Part shown: positions 8,753 through 16,789 of the stretch, piece by piece | Numbering within the stretch: position 1 is the first letter of the stretch | How the letters are laid out: every line of letters starts with the position of its first letter | From: an uncultured Acidobacteriia bacterium | GTDB taxonomy: Bacteria > Acidobacteriota > Terriglobia > Bryobacterales > Bryobacteraceae | DNA length: 39,801 nucleotides | Direction: 5' to 3' | Assembly: GCA_903925015.1 (NCBI GenBank) | Contig: CAIYDY010000265.1 | Span: 1-39,801 of the forward strand | The notes under the pieces: generated by a model | Database searches by the model: none | What the model was told of the DNA's origin: nothing | What the model saw: only the letters and a program-made list of their open reading frames with translations | Position numbers and translations under genes: made by a program

Positions 8753-11700
8753 CTACTGGGTAATTACGATATTTGCGAGCGGGCTGGAAACGCCTCCAAC
8801 GATCACCGTTACCGGCTGGACACCCAACGGCGACGTGTCGGGAATCGTGCAGTTGATCTGCGTGACGCCGACCGACCAACCTGGAATTCCGATAAAGAAT
8901 TTCCCGGAATCGGTGGAAACCGCCACGCCGCCCACTAGGACGCCGACCAATTGCGTCGGTGTCGGGATCGTGCCCGCCGCAGGAGTACTGCCCGTGGTCG
9001 GCAGCGGCTTTGAGGCACCCTCCCCGGTAATGTAGAGAGTGATCATCTGACCGCGCTTGGCCGACTTGTCGGGCACTACTGTTCCGGACTGGGTGAAGAG
9101 GCCCGGCGCAGCAAACGCGATCGTCATCGGGGTGGTCACGGTTTGCCCGTCGGATGTAATCGCCACCGCTGCGCTCCCGTTCGCGGTGCCGTACGGGATT
9201 TGGAAGTTGATCTGCGTCGGGGATACAAAAAACAGCGGTGCCGGGACTCCATTCACCGTGATTGCGGCACCACCCAACGAAGTCGGCAATGGAATCGCGG
9301 CTGCGCTTGCGGTGCTGGTGCCAAGCTGGGTTCCATACATCGAGGCAATCATACCGGGGGCTCCCACCACCCGCCCCGAGGCCGCGCTGCCGATGCCGTC
9401 CACTTTTGGACCCACGACGGTAACGTTGACCGTAGCACTGGTGGCTGCGAACAGGCTGTCGCCGGAATAATTGGCGGTTAACGTGATGGGGCCCGTTGGC
9501 AGACTGCTGCCCGGAACCGTGAGTGCGGTCGAAAGTGTCCCGGCCTTGATGTTGGCGGTCCCGAATCCACTGCCTCCTGCAAACCATTTGATGGTCCCCG
9601 TTGGAGTGCTGGTGGTTCCCGAGGTTGTAAACGCGACAGTCAGGATGACCGTACCCCCGCGAGGGACGGTGGCCACACTGCTGGATGCTGCCATCGATAC
9701 GGTCAAGCCAGTCACGCTTAGGGAAACACCGGCGTTGTTGACCCCATAAGTCGCATCCCCGGAATACTGCGCGTAAACGGTCCAGTCACCCGCGCCCAGC
9801 TTTGTGCCCTGTACCGTTAGGGTGGCGGCGCCGGCACTCAACGGAGCGGTTCCCAGCGGAACTCCATTTGCGAAGAATGTGATGCTGCCGGTTGGCACCG
9901 TCTTACCGGAACCGGCAACTGTTGCCGTCAACACCACAGAGCCGGTAACGGAAATTGTTTTCGCGCTCGCACTGGCCGTCAACGTTGCGACATTCTTGCT
10001 GGCCGACTGGTTCCATGCCGTCACAAAGTTGAAGCCGTCCAGCGACCCGAGGCCTGTGGCCAAGTCGTAACCCGGGGTTGCCGAATACCCTATGGGCGTC
10101 GGCACGCATGTGGTGGCACGCGGGGTGCACGGATTCACCATGTTGTTGCCAACCGTTACATCGTGGAAAGCGTTTGGCGCGGAGACGGCGAGGGAATAGA
10201 GTTTCGTGTTCAGGTTGCCTTGACCGGATGTCGTTTGAAATCCATTGGCAACTTGGTACTGGTTCAGGAGTGCTGTCATCCCGGCGAAAACCGGTGCCGC
10301 CACCGACGTACCTCCAAAAGTCGAAAAGTTCCCCTGGGTGTACACCCGGTAACCATCGTGGGCTGCCGACGCGGAAAACGAAATATCGGGAACATCGCGG
10401 AAGCCATCGCTCGGCACTCCGAGACCCGTCTGCCACACTGGCTTGGCGAAGTAGGCGCTGGCCCCGCCGCCCCCGGAAGATGGCGAGCCGTCACTCCCGG
10501 CCGGGTCGTTCCAGACCATTTCCGGGATGTATCCGGTAGCAGAGGCCAAATTCGCATCGTTGGTGGTGTTCCAATAGCTGCCGCTGCTTTCGTTGAACTC
10601 CGTGCCGCCGACGCCGGTGACTTCCGGGATCGAAGCTGGAACGTCCACGGCCAAGCCCGTCTGCCGGGTGCTCCCGTAACAGTCCGCGGCACCGAAGTCG
10701 CCCGAGGCCGCAATCCACGTGATGCCTTGCGTATTGCCGCGCCGCGCGTAGTTCTGGAGCGTATTCAATTCCGACTTGACGATGGGGAGTTCACAGAACC
10801 CGTAGCTCATGCTGATCACGGGGGCCAAATTTTGGTCGATGGCGTAAGCCAAGGCGTCCGTGACGTCGTTGGAATACACGTACACGATGGTGGCTTTTCG
10901 CGCCACCGCGCCCGTCCACTCGATGTCCAAGTCCGCTTCCCCCAGATCCGATTGACTTGTACCGGGATCGACCAATCCTGGAACGAGGAGCACTTGCGGA
11001 TCATTCGCCGGCAGGTTGAAGTTGGTCCGGAAGTTGCGGATGTCCGCCAGATCGACCGCTGTTTGCCCAACGACGGCAATCTTCTGCCCCGTGCCGTCGA
11101 TCCCCGCCGCATAAAGCGGTTTCAGGTCGTAGATCGTTGCGATGTCGTCCGGCGCCAACTGGTGCCTGCCGTTGGAAGGGTTGTTGAATCGTGGAGTGGC
11201 GGCGAGCGGCTTTGCGCGGGCCTGCATGCGGAAATCGTGGAGTCCGCGGATCGCCGTCACCATACCGGAAAGCGCGGTTGGAACCGACGGCTCGGTCGAA
11301 TTGGCGAAATGCCGTGTTCCTCTAAGGTCGTAGTGGTGGATTTGGGTGCGGAATGCGCGCTCGACGTGACTGGCGGTACCCCGGAAAGTGATGCCGGTCC
11401 GGCCCCGGCCAGTGGATATGACCTCGAGTTGTTCGCCCTGCAACCATGCCGTGATCCGGTCCAAGTCGGACTGCGAGTACCCGAAGCGGTCTGCATACTG
11501 TTCCGGTGTCAGCCATACGCGGAAATCGGGCGAGTTGGGGTCTTGCTGGGCCGCCAGCAGGCTGGCCAGATCCGTTTCCTGGGTGGGCGAAAGGGCAAGG
11601 ACCAGAGTCATCCCATCGATTGGCATGTCGACAGGTACCCGGCCCAAATCGCTTTCGAGCTTGGCATTCGGGTGGATGTGACCGGTTAGCTGGGTCCGGA

Positions 11701-11827
11701 GGTTTCGGTCGATTGCAGCAACGCGGTTCTTCTGGGCTGCCAGTTCACAAACTCCAAGCGTAGAACCCATTGCGAGCGCAACTGCCCACGCTTTGCGCGT
11801 CAAACACCTCATGGTCAACCCCTTCAT
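8753..11827 (-). CDS. Sedolisin-type (S53) secreted peptidase with Ig-like and TIGR03437 domains
   Basis: This 1024-residue protein is a pro-kumamolisin-type acid serine peptidase. A signal peptide is followed by an activation prodomain (about 45-195) and the S53 catalytic domain (about 225-605). The catalytic residues are in place: E297 and D301 in GEADLDIEW, D377 in ASGDFGA and S508 in GGTSVAAP; D556 and D588 fit the calcium site. Next come two bacterial Ig-like repeats (about 615-810, with PTGSITFFANG and PTGTIKWFAGG) and a C-terminal TIGR03437 domain, typical of Solibacter. It should be secreted and self-process at low pH. Two starts are possible: ATG at 11827 (AGGAA nearby) and ATG at 11812 (AAGGGG seven bases upstream). 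Its only near neighbour downstream is convergent. Confidence 0.95.
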   Translation of the reverse strand: MKGLTMRCLTRKAWAVALAMGSTLGVCELAAQKNRVAAIDRNLRTQLTGHIHPNAKLESDLGRVPVDMPIDGMTLVLALSPTQETDLASLLAAQQDPNSPDFRVWLTPEQYADRFGYSQSDLDRITAWLQGEQLEVISTGRGRTGITFRGTASHVERAFRTQIHHYDLRGTRHFANSTEPSVPTALSGMVTAIRGLHDFRMQARAKPLAATPRFNNPSNGRHQLAPDDIATIYDLKPLYAAGIDGTGQKIAVVGQTAVDLADIRNFRTNFNLPANDPQVLLVPGLVDPGTSQSDLGEADLDIEWTGAVARKATIVYVYSNDVTDALAYAIDQNLAPVISMSYGFCELPIVKSELNTLQNYARRGNTQGITWIAASGDFGAADCYGSTRQTGLAVDVPASIPEVTGVGGTEFNESSGSYWNTTNDANLASATGYIPEMVWNDPAGSDGSPSSGGGGASAYFAKPVWQTGLGVPSDGFRDVPDISFSASAAHDGYRVYTQGNFSTFGGTSVAAPVFAGMTALLNQYQVANGFQTTSGQGNLNTKLYSLAVSAPNAFHDVTVGNNMVNPCTPRATTCVPTPIGYSATPGYDLATGLGSLDGFNFVTAWNQSASKNVATLTASASAKTISVTGSVVLTATVAGSGKTVPTGSITFFANGVPLGTAPLSAGAATLTVQGTKLGAGDWTVYAQYSGDATYGVNNAGVSLSVTGLTVSMAASSSVATVPRGGTVILTVAFTTSGTTSTPTGTIKWFAGGSGFGTANIKAGTLSTALTVPGSSLPTGPITLTANYSGDSLFAATSATVNVTVVGPKVDGIGSAASGRVVGAPGMIASMYGTQLGTSTASAAAIPLPTSLGGAAITVNGVPAPLFFVSPTQINFQIPYGTANGSAAVAITSDGQTVTTPMTIAFAAPGLFTQSGTVVPDKSAKRGQMITLYITGEGASKPLPTTGSTPAAGTIPTPTQLVGVLVGGVAVSTDSGKFFIGIPGWSVGVTQINCTIPDTSPLGVQPVTVIVGGVSSPLANIVITQ

Positions 11828-11904
11828 GCGTTTCCTGACGGCTGGCCGGAGACGACGGTTTCAATACGGCGGACTCGAATGAAGAGTTTCAACTTTGCCC
11901 CTCT

Positions 11905-11910
11905 TACAAT
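11905..11910 (+). promoter_or_regulatory. -10 box TACAAT ahead of the GT-C-like gene
   Basis: TACAAT occurs in the divergent spacer between the S53 peptidase and the membrane-protein gene. Transcription would start around 11917, leaving a leader of about 30 bases that contains AAGGGAG. No clear -35 box is seen. Confidence 0.35.
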
Positions 11911-11948
11911 TGGATCGTGAACCGCGATATTTTGCAAGGGAGTTGTGC

Positions 11949-13484
11949 TTGATAGCGTTTTCCACACTGGAGCGCGGCTACAAACGGCTGGCCCGCCGCA
12001 AGGTCCTTTGCTGTTTCGGTACCGCAGCCTTCGTCCTCATGATCCGGGCGGTATTGCTTCCGATTTGGCCGATTCCGGCTCCCGGCATCTACGACGAGTT
12101 CAGCTATCAGCTTCAGGCGGACACATTTGCGCACGCACGCCTCGCAAATCCCGTCCACCCGATGTGGCAGTTCTTCGAGACCCTCTTTGTGATCCAGCAG
12201 CCGACCTACGCCTCCCGGTATCCCCCGGCACAAGGTCTCGCGATGGCCTTGGGGCAGGTGGTCTTCGGGCATCCGTGGTACGGCGTCTGGCTTTCGTGCG
12301 GTGCTTTGATGGCCGCAATTTGCTGGGCGCTGCAGGGTTGGGTTCCCGGCAGGTGGGCTCTGGCGGGAGCGGCCATCAGCCTACACCTTTGCTTGATGAC
12401 CTATTGGATGAACGGCTATTGGGGGGGAGCCGTACCGGCGATCGGCGGGGCCTTGCTGGTGGGTTCGTTCGAACGGATTCGTCGTCAGGGCCCGCGGGCA
12501 TGGGGTTGGGTAGCTGGTCTTGGGGTCGTGGTCCTGATGTACTCCCGCCCTTTCGAGGGGGGGCTGCTCTGCCTACCGGTTCTCGCCGGGCTTGCTTTCC
12601 AGCGCAAGAGCCGAGGCGCACTGCCTCCAGCGCTGCTGGTTGTGGCGCTGGGTCTCGCCGGGCTCGCCTATTACAACTTCCGCGTCACCGGTCGCCCGCT
12701 CCAAATGCCGTACCAGGAGTATTACGACCAATACGAAACAGTTGCGCCGCTTAGCGTGGTGGATGCGTTGCCGCCCAAGTTCTACCGCCACGCGATTTTC
12801 GAGTGGGTGGACCGGGGCTGGGCGTTGGACCTTTGGCAGCATTCCAGAACCGCCGGATTCGCCCTTACCCGGCTCCGCGACTGGAACAAGCTGACCGCGA
12901 TGGTGTTTGGAAATTCCCTATGGTTGATTCCGGTATTGTTGTGCCTCCCGGCGCTCCTCAGGTCACAAAAATCGCGGTGGTTGGTCGGGTTTGCGTCCGC
13001 GATGGTCGCCGCATCCGCAATTGAAGTCAACCTGTTTGCCCATTACGCTGCACCCTTCCTCGCTGTTTTCGTGATCCTGGCCGTGGTTGGATTGCGCCAC
13101 ACACGCAAGTGGGCTCCGCTCGTTCTGATTCTGCTGGTTGGACACCGGGCCGCGTTCGATACGTGGCGGATTTTCACGGATTCCACTCCCGACCGGTTCA
13201 AGTCCAACAACGCAGGCAAGTCTGCAATCGAGCGGGATCTAGCGGAGCGCGATCAAGATTCGGGCCATCCTGCCCGCCACGTGGTGCTGGTCCGCTACTC
13301 CAAGCCGCGATCCCCACACGAGGAATGGGTTTACAACCCCGCTGACATCGACAGCGCTCCGGTCGTTTGGGCCCGCGACATGGGGGACGAGGAAAACGCG
13401 AAACTCAAGGCATACTACCCGGGGAGGACATTCTGGCGATTCGACCCGGATGTCTCCGCCACAAACCTAGTCCGGGAGCACTGA
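11949..13484 (+). CDS. Polytopic membrane protein, probable GT-C glycosyltransferase
   Basis: The 511-residue protein has about ten hydrophobic segments spread over most of its length, including LCCFGTAAFVLMIRAVLLP, LSCGALMAAICWALQ, LVVALGLAGLAYY and FLAVFVILAVVGL. After the first segment comes an acidic loop (YDEFSYQLQADTFAH, near residues 48-62). An Asp-Glu pair in the first outer loop is a hallmark of GT-C enzymes such as the ArnT/PMT type, which transfer sugars from polyprenyl-phosphate donors. The last 100 residues are soluble. No ATG is suitably placed; TTG at 11949 is chosen because AAGGGAG lies six bases upstream and it gives a basic cytoplasmic N-terminus. A TTG at 11895 would add 18 residues. 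Donor and acceptor are unknown. Confidence 0.7.
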   Translation: MIAFSTLERGYKRLARRKVLCCFGTAAFVLMIRAVLLPIWPIPAPGIYDEFSYQLQADTFAHARLANPVHPMWQFFETLFVIQQPTYASRYPPAQGLAMALGQVVFGHPWYGVWLSCGALMAAICWALQGWVPGRWALAGAAISLHLCLMTYWMNGYWGGAVPAIGGALLVGSFERIRRQGPRAWGWVAGLGVVVLMYSRPFEGGLLCLPVLAGLAFQRKSRGALPPALLVVALGLAGLAYYNFRVTGRPLQMPYQEYYDQYETVAPLSVVDALPPKFYRHAIFEWVDRGWALDLWQHSRTAGFALTRLRDWNKLTAMVFGNSLWLIPVLLCLPALLRSQKSRWLVGFASAMVAASAIEVNLFAHYAAPFLAVFVILAVVGLRHTRKWAPLVLILLVGHRAAFDTWRIFTDSTPDRFKSNNAGKSAIERDLAERDQDSGHPARHVVLVRYSKPRSPHEEWVYNPADIDSAPVVWARDMGDEENAKLKAYYPGRTFWRFDPDVSATNLVREH

Positions 13485-13508
13485 ACCCATACCATTAAGG
13501 TGGGATTC

Positions 13509-14090
13509 ATGGATACCGCTTCGATACCCGATTCGCCGACGACCCCTCCAACCCTGCTGGGACTGGCCATGATTTTCGTGCGCGAAGGCAACATGACCTT
13601 CGGCGGTGGACTGCCCACGGTGGCAGCCCTCCAGCGCGAACTGGTCACGAACAAGGGCTGGCTCACCCAGGACCAGTACACGATGTGCCATGTCCTTTCC
13701 CGTATCACGCCCGGTACGAATCTTTGGGCCTTCTGCGTAGCGGCTGGCTGGATTCTGAGGCGTTGGTCGGGAGTTGTAGTTGCGATGCTTGCCGGTTCCA
13801 TTCCAAGCTCGCTTCTGGTGGCGCTGCTGACGGGAGGCTTCGATGCGTGGAGTTCCAAGCCTTGGCTCCAGATCGCGATCGACGCCGTCCTTGCGTCCTC
13901 GGTGGGAATCCTGTTGGCTGGTTTCTGGTTGCTGGTGCAGCCGCACTGGAAGCCTGGCCGGAAAATTCAAAGCCTTCTGATTGTTTCCGGCAGTATCTTC
14001 CTCTCTATCGTGGTGGGGATGACGCCGTTGGCCGTTTTGGCACTTGCGGCGGGCGTGGGTTTCTTGATGCCGGGGGGCACTGAAAAATGA
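13509..14090 (+). CDS. chrA: Chromate transporter family protein, first half (short CHR)
   Basis: This 193-residue protein is a single CHR domain (PF02417). Motifs are MTFGGGLPTVAALQRELV and GWLTQDQY near the start, followed by a PGT in the place where most members have PGP, then four or five membrane segments. Short CHR proteins work as pairs in the inner membrane with opposite topology, and members export chromate or related oxyanions. The next gene is its partner, overlapping by 4 bases. ATG at 13509 is chosen because AAGGTGG precedes it; a GTG at 13500 is the alternative. Whether chromate is the real substrate cannot be told from sequence. Confidence 0.9.
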   Translation: MDTASIPDSPTTPPTLLGLAMIFVREGNMTFGGGLPTVAALQRELVTNKGWLTQDQYTMCHVLSRITPGTNLWAFCVAAGWILRRWSGVVVAMLAGSIPSSLLVALLTGGFDAWSSKPWLQIAIDAVLASSVGILLAGFWLLVQPHWKPGRKIQSLLIVSGSIFLSIVVGMTPLAVLALAAGVGFLMPGGTEK

Positions 14091-14623
14091 ACTGGTTTTT
14101 CCTCTACCTGCTTCTGTTGAAGGCAACGCTGAGTTCCTTCAGCGGACTGGCCTCGCTGCCCATCCTGCGTGAGGACTTCGTGGTGAATCACCACTACCTC
14201 ACCGACCGCCAGCTCAACACTGCCCTCGTTCTGGGCCGGGCAACTCCAGGCCCGAAGGGGCTGTATATCGTCAGCGTCGGGTACTTCGCCGATGGTTATC
14301 CGGGAGCCTTCGCCGCATGGCTGGCCTTGGTGACGCCCGCGCTGTTGGTCATTCCGATGCTCGAATTCGCCGGTCGCCGAGCTGACAGTCCCGAGGTGAA
14401 GCGGATTTTGCGGGCCGTGGTGCTGGCAAGCGCGGGGATCAGCCTATCCGCGACGCTTCCACTGGGGGTGGATGCGCTGCACGGGCCGTTGTCCTACATC
14501 ATTGCTCTGGCGAGTATGCTGATATTGATTTTCACCAAGGTCGACACCATTTGGGTGATTTTGGCGTCGGCCGGGGTGGGCTTGGCAACCTTGCTGTTTC
14601 ACTCACCCGCAGCTGGTATATGA
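14087..14623 (+). CDS. chrA: Chromate transporter family protein, second half (short CHR)
   Basis: The 178-residue protein is the second single-domain CHR subunit. It carries FSGLASLPILREDFV and RQLNTALVLGRATPGPKG, the latter with the intact PGP motif, and several membrane segments. It overlaps the first subunit's stop by 4 bases, so the two are probably translated as a coupled pair and assemble together in the membrane. Its last bases contain the probable promoter of the following beta-propeller gene. Confidence 0.9.
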   Translation: MNWFFLYLLLLKATLSSFSGLASLPILREDFVVNHHYLTDRQLNTALVLGRATPGPKGLYIVSVGYFADGYPGAFAAWLALVTPALLVIPMLEFAGRRADSPEVKRILRAVVLASAGISLSATLPLGVDALHGPLSYIIALASMLILIFTKVDTIWVILASAGVGLATLLFHSPAAGI

Positions 14624-14624
14624 T
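14619..14624 (+). promoter_or_regulatory. -10 box TATGAT for the beta-propeller gene
   Basis: TATGAT (within TATATGAT) overlaps the stop codon of the second CHR gene and ends 9 bases before the GTG at 14634. There is no Shine-Dalgarno sequence. It would give a leader of only about three bases. Confidence 0.4.
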
Positions 14625-14633
14625 GCACTTGTC

Positions 14634-15716
14634 GTGTTGAAAACAACTGCGCTATTCCTTCTGCTGTTCGGCTCCGCCCTTGCCGCCGACCAGCATTTGC
14701 TCTATGTCGCCAATCCAGGCACCCGAAACTACGTGCAATACGGCGGCGTCGGGTTGACCGTCTTCGACATGGACAACGGCTACAAATTCCTCCGCCGCAT
14801 TCCGCTGTGGGACGCACCACCCGCTGGCAAAGAGCCCGAAAATGTCAAGGGGATCGTCGCCAGCGCGCGCACCGGGCGTATCTACGTTTCGTCGTTGAAC
14901 CGCATGATCGCCGTTGACGCCATCAGCGGCAAGAGAATCTGGGACAAGACCTACGAGGGCGGCTGCGACCGAATGGCGATCTCGCCCGACGGCAAGACCC
15001 TCTACGTGCCGCAGCTGGAGGGCCCGAATTGGCACGTCGTGGACGCCACGAACGGAAATGTAGTCGCCACCATCGAGACCAAATCGGGCTCGCACAATAC
15101 GATCTATGCCGACGACGGCTCCAAGGTCTATTTGGCGGGCTTGAAGTCGACGAGCCTGTCCGTCGTGGATCCCAAAACGCGCAAGGTGGTCAGTACCGTT
15201 GGTCCGTTCGACAACGTGATCCGCCCCTTCACGGTGAACGGTTCCAATACCCTGGTATTCGTGAATATCAACGGCTTGCTCGGCTTCGAGGTCGGCGACA
15301 TCAAGTCCGGCAAGATGCTCCACAAGGTGGAGGTGCAGGGTTATAAGCAGGGCGAAGTGAAGCGCCATGGATGCCCCGCGCACGGCGTCGCACTGACTCC
15401 CGATGAGAAGGAACTCTGGCTGGCCGATTGCGCCAACAGCTCGATCCACATCTTCGACGCCGCCGTGATGCCGCCCAAACAGGTCCAAAGCCTGAAGGCC
15501 CGCGACTGCGTCGGCTGGATGAGCTTCAGCATGGACGGCAAAGTGGCGTTTTCATCCACAGGCGAGGTGTTCGATTCCACATCGAAGAAGCTGCTAGCAT
15601 CTCTAAAGGACGAGGAAGGCCACGACGTCCAAAGCGAGAAGATGCTGGATATTACGGTTTCGAATGGGAAAGTAGTCCGGGCGGGCAACCAGTTCGGCGT
15701 AGGCAAGAAGAAGTGA
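14634..15716 (+). CDS. Exported beta-propeller (YVTN-type) protein
   Basis: The 360-residue protein has a signal peptide (LKTTALFLLLFGSALAA) and repeated blades of the YVTN/lactonase-like propeller type, seen in HLLYVANPGTRNYV, RIYVSSLNRMIAVDAISGK, MAISPDGKTLYVPQ and GVALTPDEKELWLAD. Such proteins are periplasmic; some are lactonases or haem proteins, many have no known reaction, and no CXXCH is present here. The start is GTG at 14634 (TTG at 14637 is also possible). Its last codon overlaps the GTG of the small cytochrome gene by 4 bases, which points to a two-gene unit where the propeller and a cytochrome act together. Confidence 0.85.
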   Translation: MLKTTALFLLLFGSALAADQHLLYVANPGTRNYVQYGGVGLTVFDMDNGYKFLRRIPLWDAPPAGKEPENVKGIVASARTGRIYVSSLNRMIAVDAISGKRIWDKTYEGGCDRMAISPDGKTLYVPQLEGPNWHVVDATNGNVVATIETKSGSHNTIYADDGSKVYLAGLKSTSLSVVDPKTRKVVSTVGPFDNVIRPFTVNGSNTLVFVNINGLLGFEVGDIKSGKMLHKVEVQGYKQGEVKRHGCPAHGVALTPDEKELWLADCANSSIHIFDAAVMPPKQVQSLKARDCVGWMSFSMDGKVAFSSTGEVFDSTSKKLLASLKDEEGHDVQSEKMLDITVSNGKVVRAGNQFGVGKKK

Positions 15717-16099
15717 GGGTGTGGGCCGGATTGTTGTTGCTTCTGGTGCCACTGGTTCTATCCGCAAGCCCCAAGAGCGACGAAAAGTTCTTCGACACCA
15801 AGGTTGCCCCGATTCTGACCAAGCGATGCCTCCCGTGCCATGACACGGAACTGAACAACGGCGGAATCTCCTTTAGGGATCGCCGGACATTGATCGCGGG
15901 CGGGAAGCGGGGTCCCTCGGTGGTGCCGGGACATCCAGAGACCAGCGTCATGATCAAATCGCTGAAACACGAGGGGGAACTGCAGATGCCGCCGGGTCCG
16001 GCGCTGCCTGCGAAGGAGTCGGAATTGTTGACCGAGTGGGTTCGTCGCGGCGCGGTCTGGGGGACCAAGTTGCCGATGCGGCGCAAGGGGCCGTATTAG
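15713..16099 (+). CDS. Small exported PSCyt1-type cytochrome c
   Basis: The 128-residue protein has a hydrophobic signal (VWAGLLLLLVPLVLSA) and one haem motif, CLPCH, followed by ISFRDRRTLIAGG, PGHPETSVMIKSL and LQMPPG. These are the hallmarks of the planctomycete cytochrome c domain (PF07635). The start is the GTG inside the upstream stop context (GTGA), 4 bases of overlap, which fits the signal peptide; longer frames upstream are overlap only. It should be a periplasmic monohaem protein translationally coupled to the propeller. The usual partners of this domain, PSD1 proteins, are not adjacent, but the DUF1592 gene lies 700 bases downstream on the same strand. Confidence 0.85.
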   Translation: MRVWAGLLLLLVPLVLSASPKSDEKFFDTKVAPILTKRCLPCHDTELNNGGISFRDRRTLIAGGKRGPSVVPGHPETSVMIKSLKHEGELQMPPGPALPAKESELLTEWVRRGAVWGTKLPMRRKGPY

Positions 16100-16142
16100 G
16101 GAAAGGCACGGCTTCGGATTCGGGGCTCGGCGCGGCCCCTGT

Positions 16143-16148
16143 TAGCAT
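16143..16148 (+). promoter_or_regulatory. -10 box TAGCAT for hicB
   Basis: TAGCAT ends 6 bases before the hicB ATG. Apart from a weak GGGAT there is no Shine-Dalgarno sequence, so the transcript is probably leaderless. Confidence 0.4.
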
Positions 16149-16154
16149 TGGGAT

Positions 16155-16364
16155 ATGAAGTTTACGATACGGCTCTTGCGTGAGACGGACGGTCGCTGGA
16201 TCGCGGATGTTCCCGAATTGCCGGGGGTGATCGTTTACGGCCAAACTGCCGAGGAAGCCACGTTGCAAGCCAAGGGCTTGGCGCTGCGGGTGATTGGGGA
16301 AGAGATCGAGCACGGGGAACTTGCGTTTCCCGCCGATATCCTTCAATTTTCCATCGCGGCGTAA
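16155..16364 (+). CDS. hicB: HicB-family antitoxin (short form)
   Basis: The 69-residue protein is a short HicB: the segment DGRWIADVPELPGVIVYG followed by TAEEATLQAKGLALRVI is the family's degenerate RNase H-like fold. It should bind and neutralise the HicA mRNA nuclease. It has no room for the C-terminal DNA-binding domain that longer HicB proteins use for autoregulation. Its partner lies just downstream on the opposite strand, with 13 bases between the two stop codons, whereas hicA and hicB are normally co-directional. Confidence 0.85.
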   Translation: MKFTIRLLRETDGRWIADVPELPGVIVYGQTAEEATLQAKGLALRVIGEEIEHGELAFPADILQFSIAA

Positions 16365-16377
16365 CCTAAACGGTGGG

Positions 16378-16599
16378 TTAAAGGTCGCTCGGGCGCAGTC
16401 CTGTGTGCGACGCGATCTCCGACGGCATCACGTGGCCCAGTTCTTCGCTGTCATGGAATGCAAACCGGTACTGTGGCCACCCGTCGCGTTTGAGCGTCCG
16501 GTGAGAACCGGAAGTCCTGGCGATTCGCCATCCGATTCGCTGAAGAGCGGCCAAGACCCGCTTTGCTTTCGTGGCTGGCCATGTCACCTTTACGGGCAT
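16378..16599 (-). CDS. hicA: HicA-family mRNA interferase toxin
   Basis: This 73-residue protein matches HicA (YcfA-like, PF07927). The segment RVLAALQRIGWRIARTSGSH carries the conserved Gly-Trp and the catalytic His of the GSH motif, followed by RTLKRDG; the C-terminus (HVMPSEIASHTGLRPSDL) is typical too. HicA cleaves mRNA and halts translation until HicB binds it. It converges on hicB, so the two are not made from one transcript. A GACAAT box 6 bases before the ATG could be its promoter. Confidence 0.85.
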   Translation of the reverse strand: MPVKVTWPATKAKRVLAALQRIGWRIARTSGSHRTLKRDGWPQYRFAFHDSEELGHVMPSEIASHTGLRPSDL

Positions 16600-16605
16600 T
16601 TCCCC

Positions 16606-16611
16606 ATTGTC
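16606..16611 (-). promoter_or_regulatory. Possible -10 box GACAAT for hicA
   Basis: On the minus strand GACAAT ends 6 bases before the hicA ATG, the same spacing as at other genes here, but its first base is G instead of T, so it is weaker. The intervening GGGGAA is too close to the ATG to act as a normal ribosome binding site. Confidence 0.25.
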
Positions 16612-16789
16612 CCGCTCGCTGGTTGTCCTACTTCCCTAGTTGGCAGAACTGTTGCACCGAGCTGTCCAATGTTGGGGTTTGCAGTCCCATAGTTGTCTCG
16701 CGCTGGCTGGGGAGTGGTGCCAGACATCTGCAACGAACGTCGATGCTGCTGGACATTTCGAACCTTGTATTCTGAATGCAGCCCAAACA

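Noticed and set aside
10163-11689. Plus-strand open frame of about 508 codons opposite the S53 peptidase
   Set aside because: The peptidase has all catalytic residues; the antisense frame shows no family.
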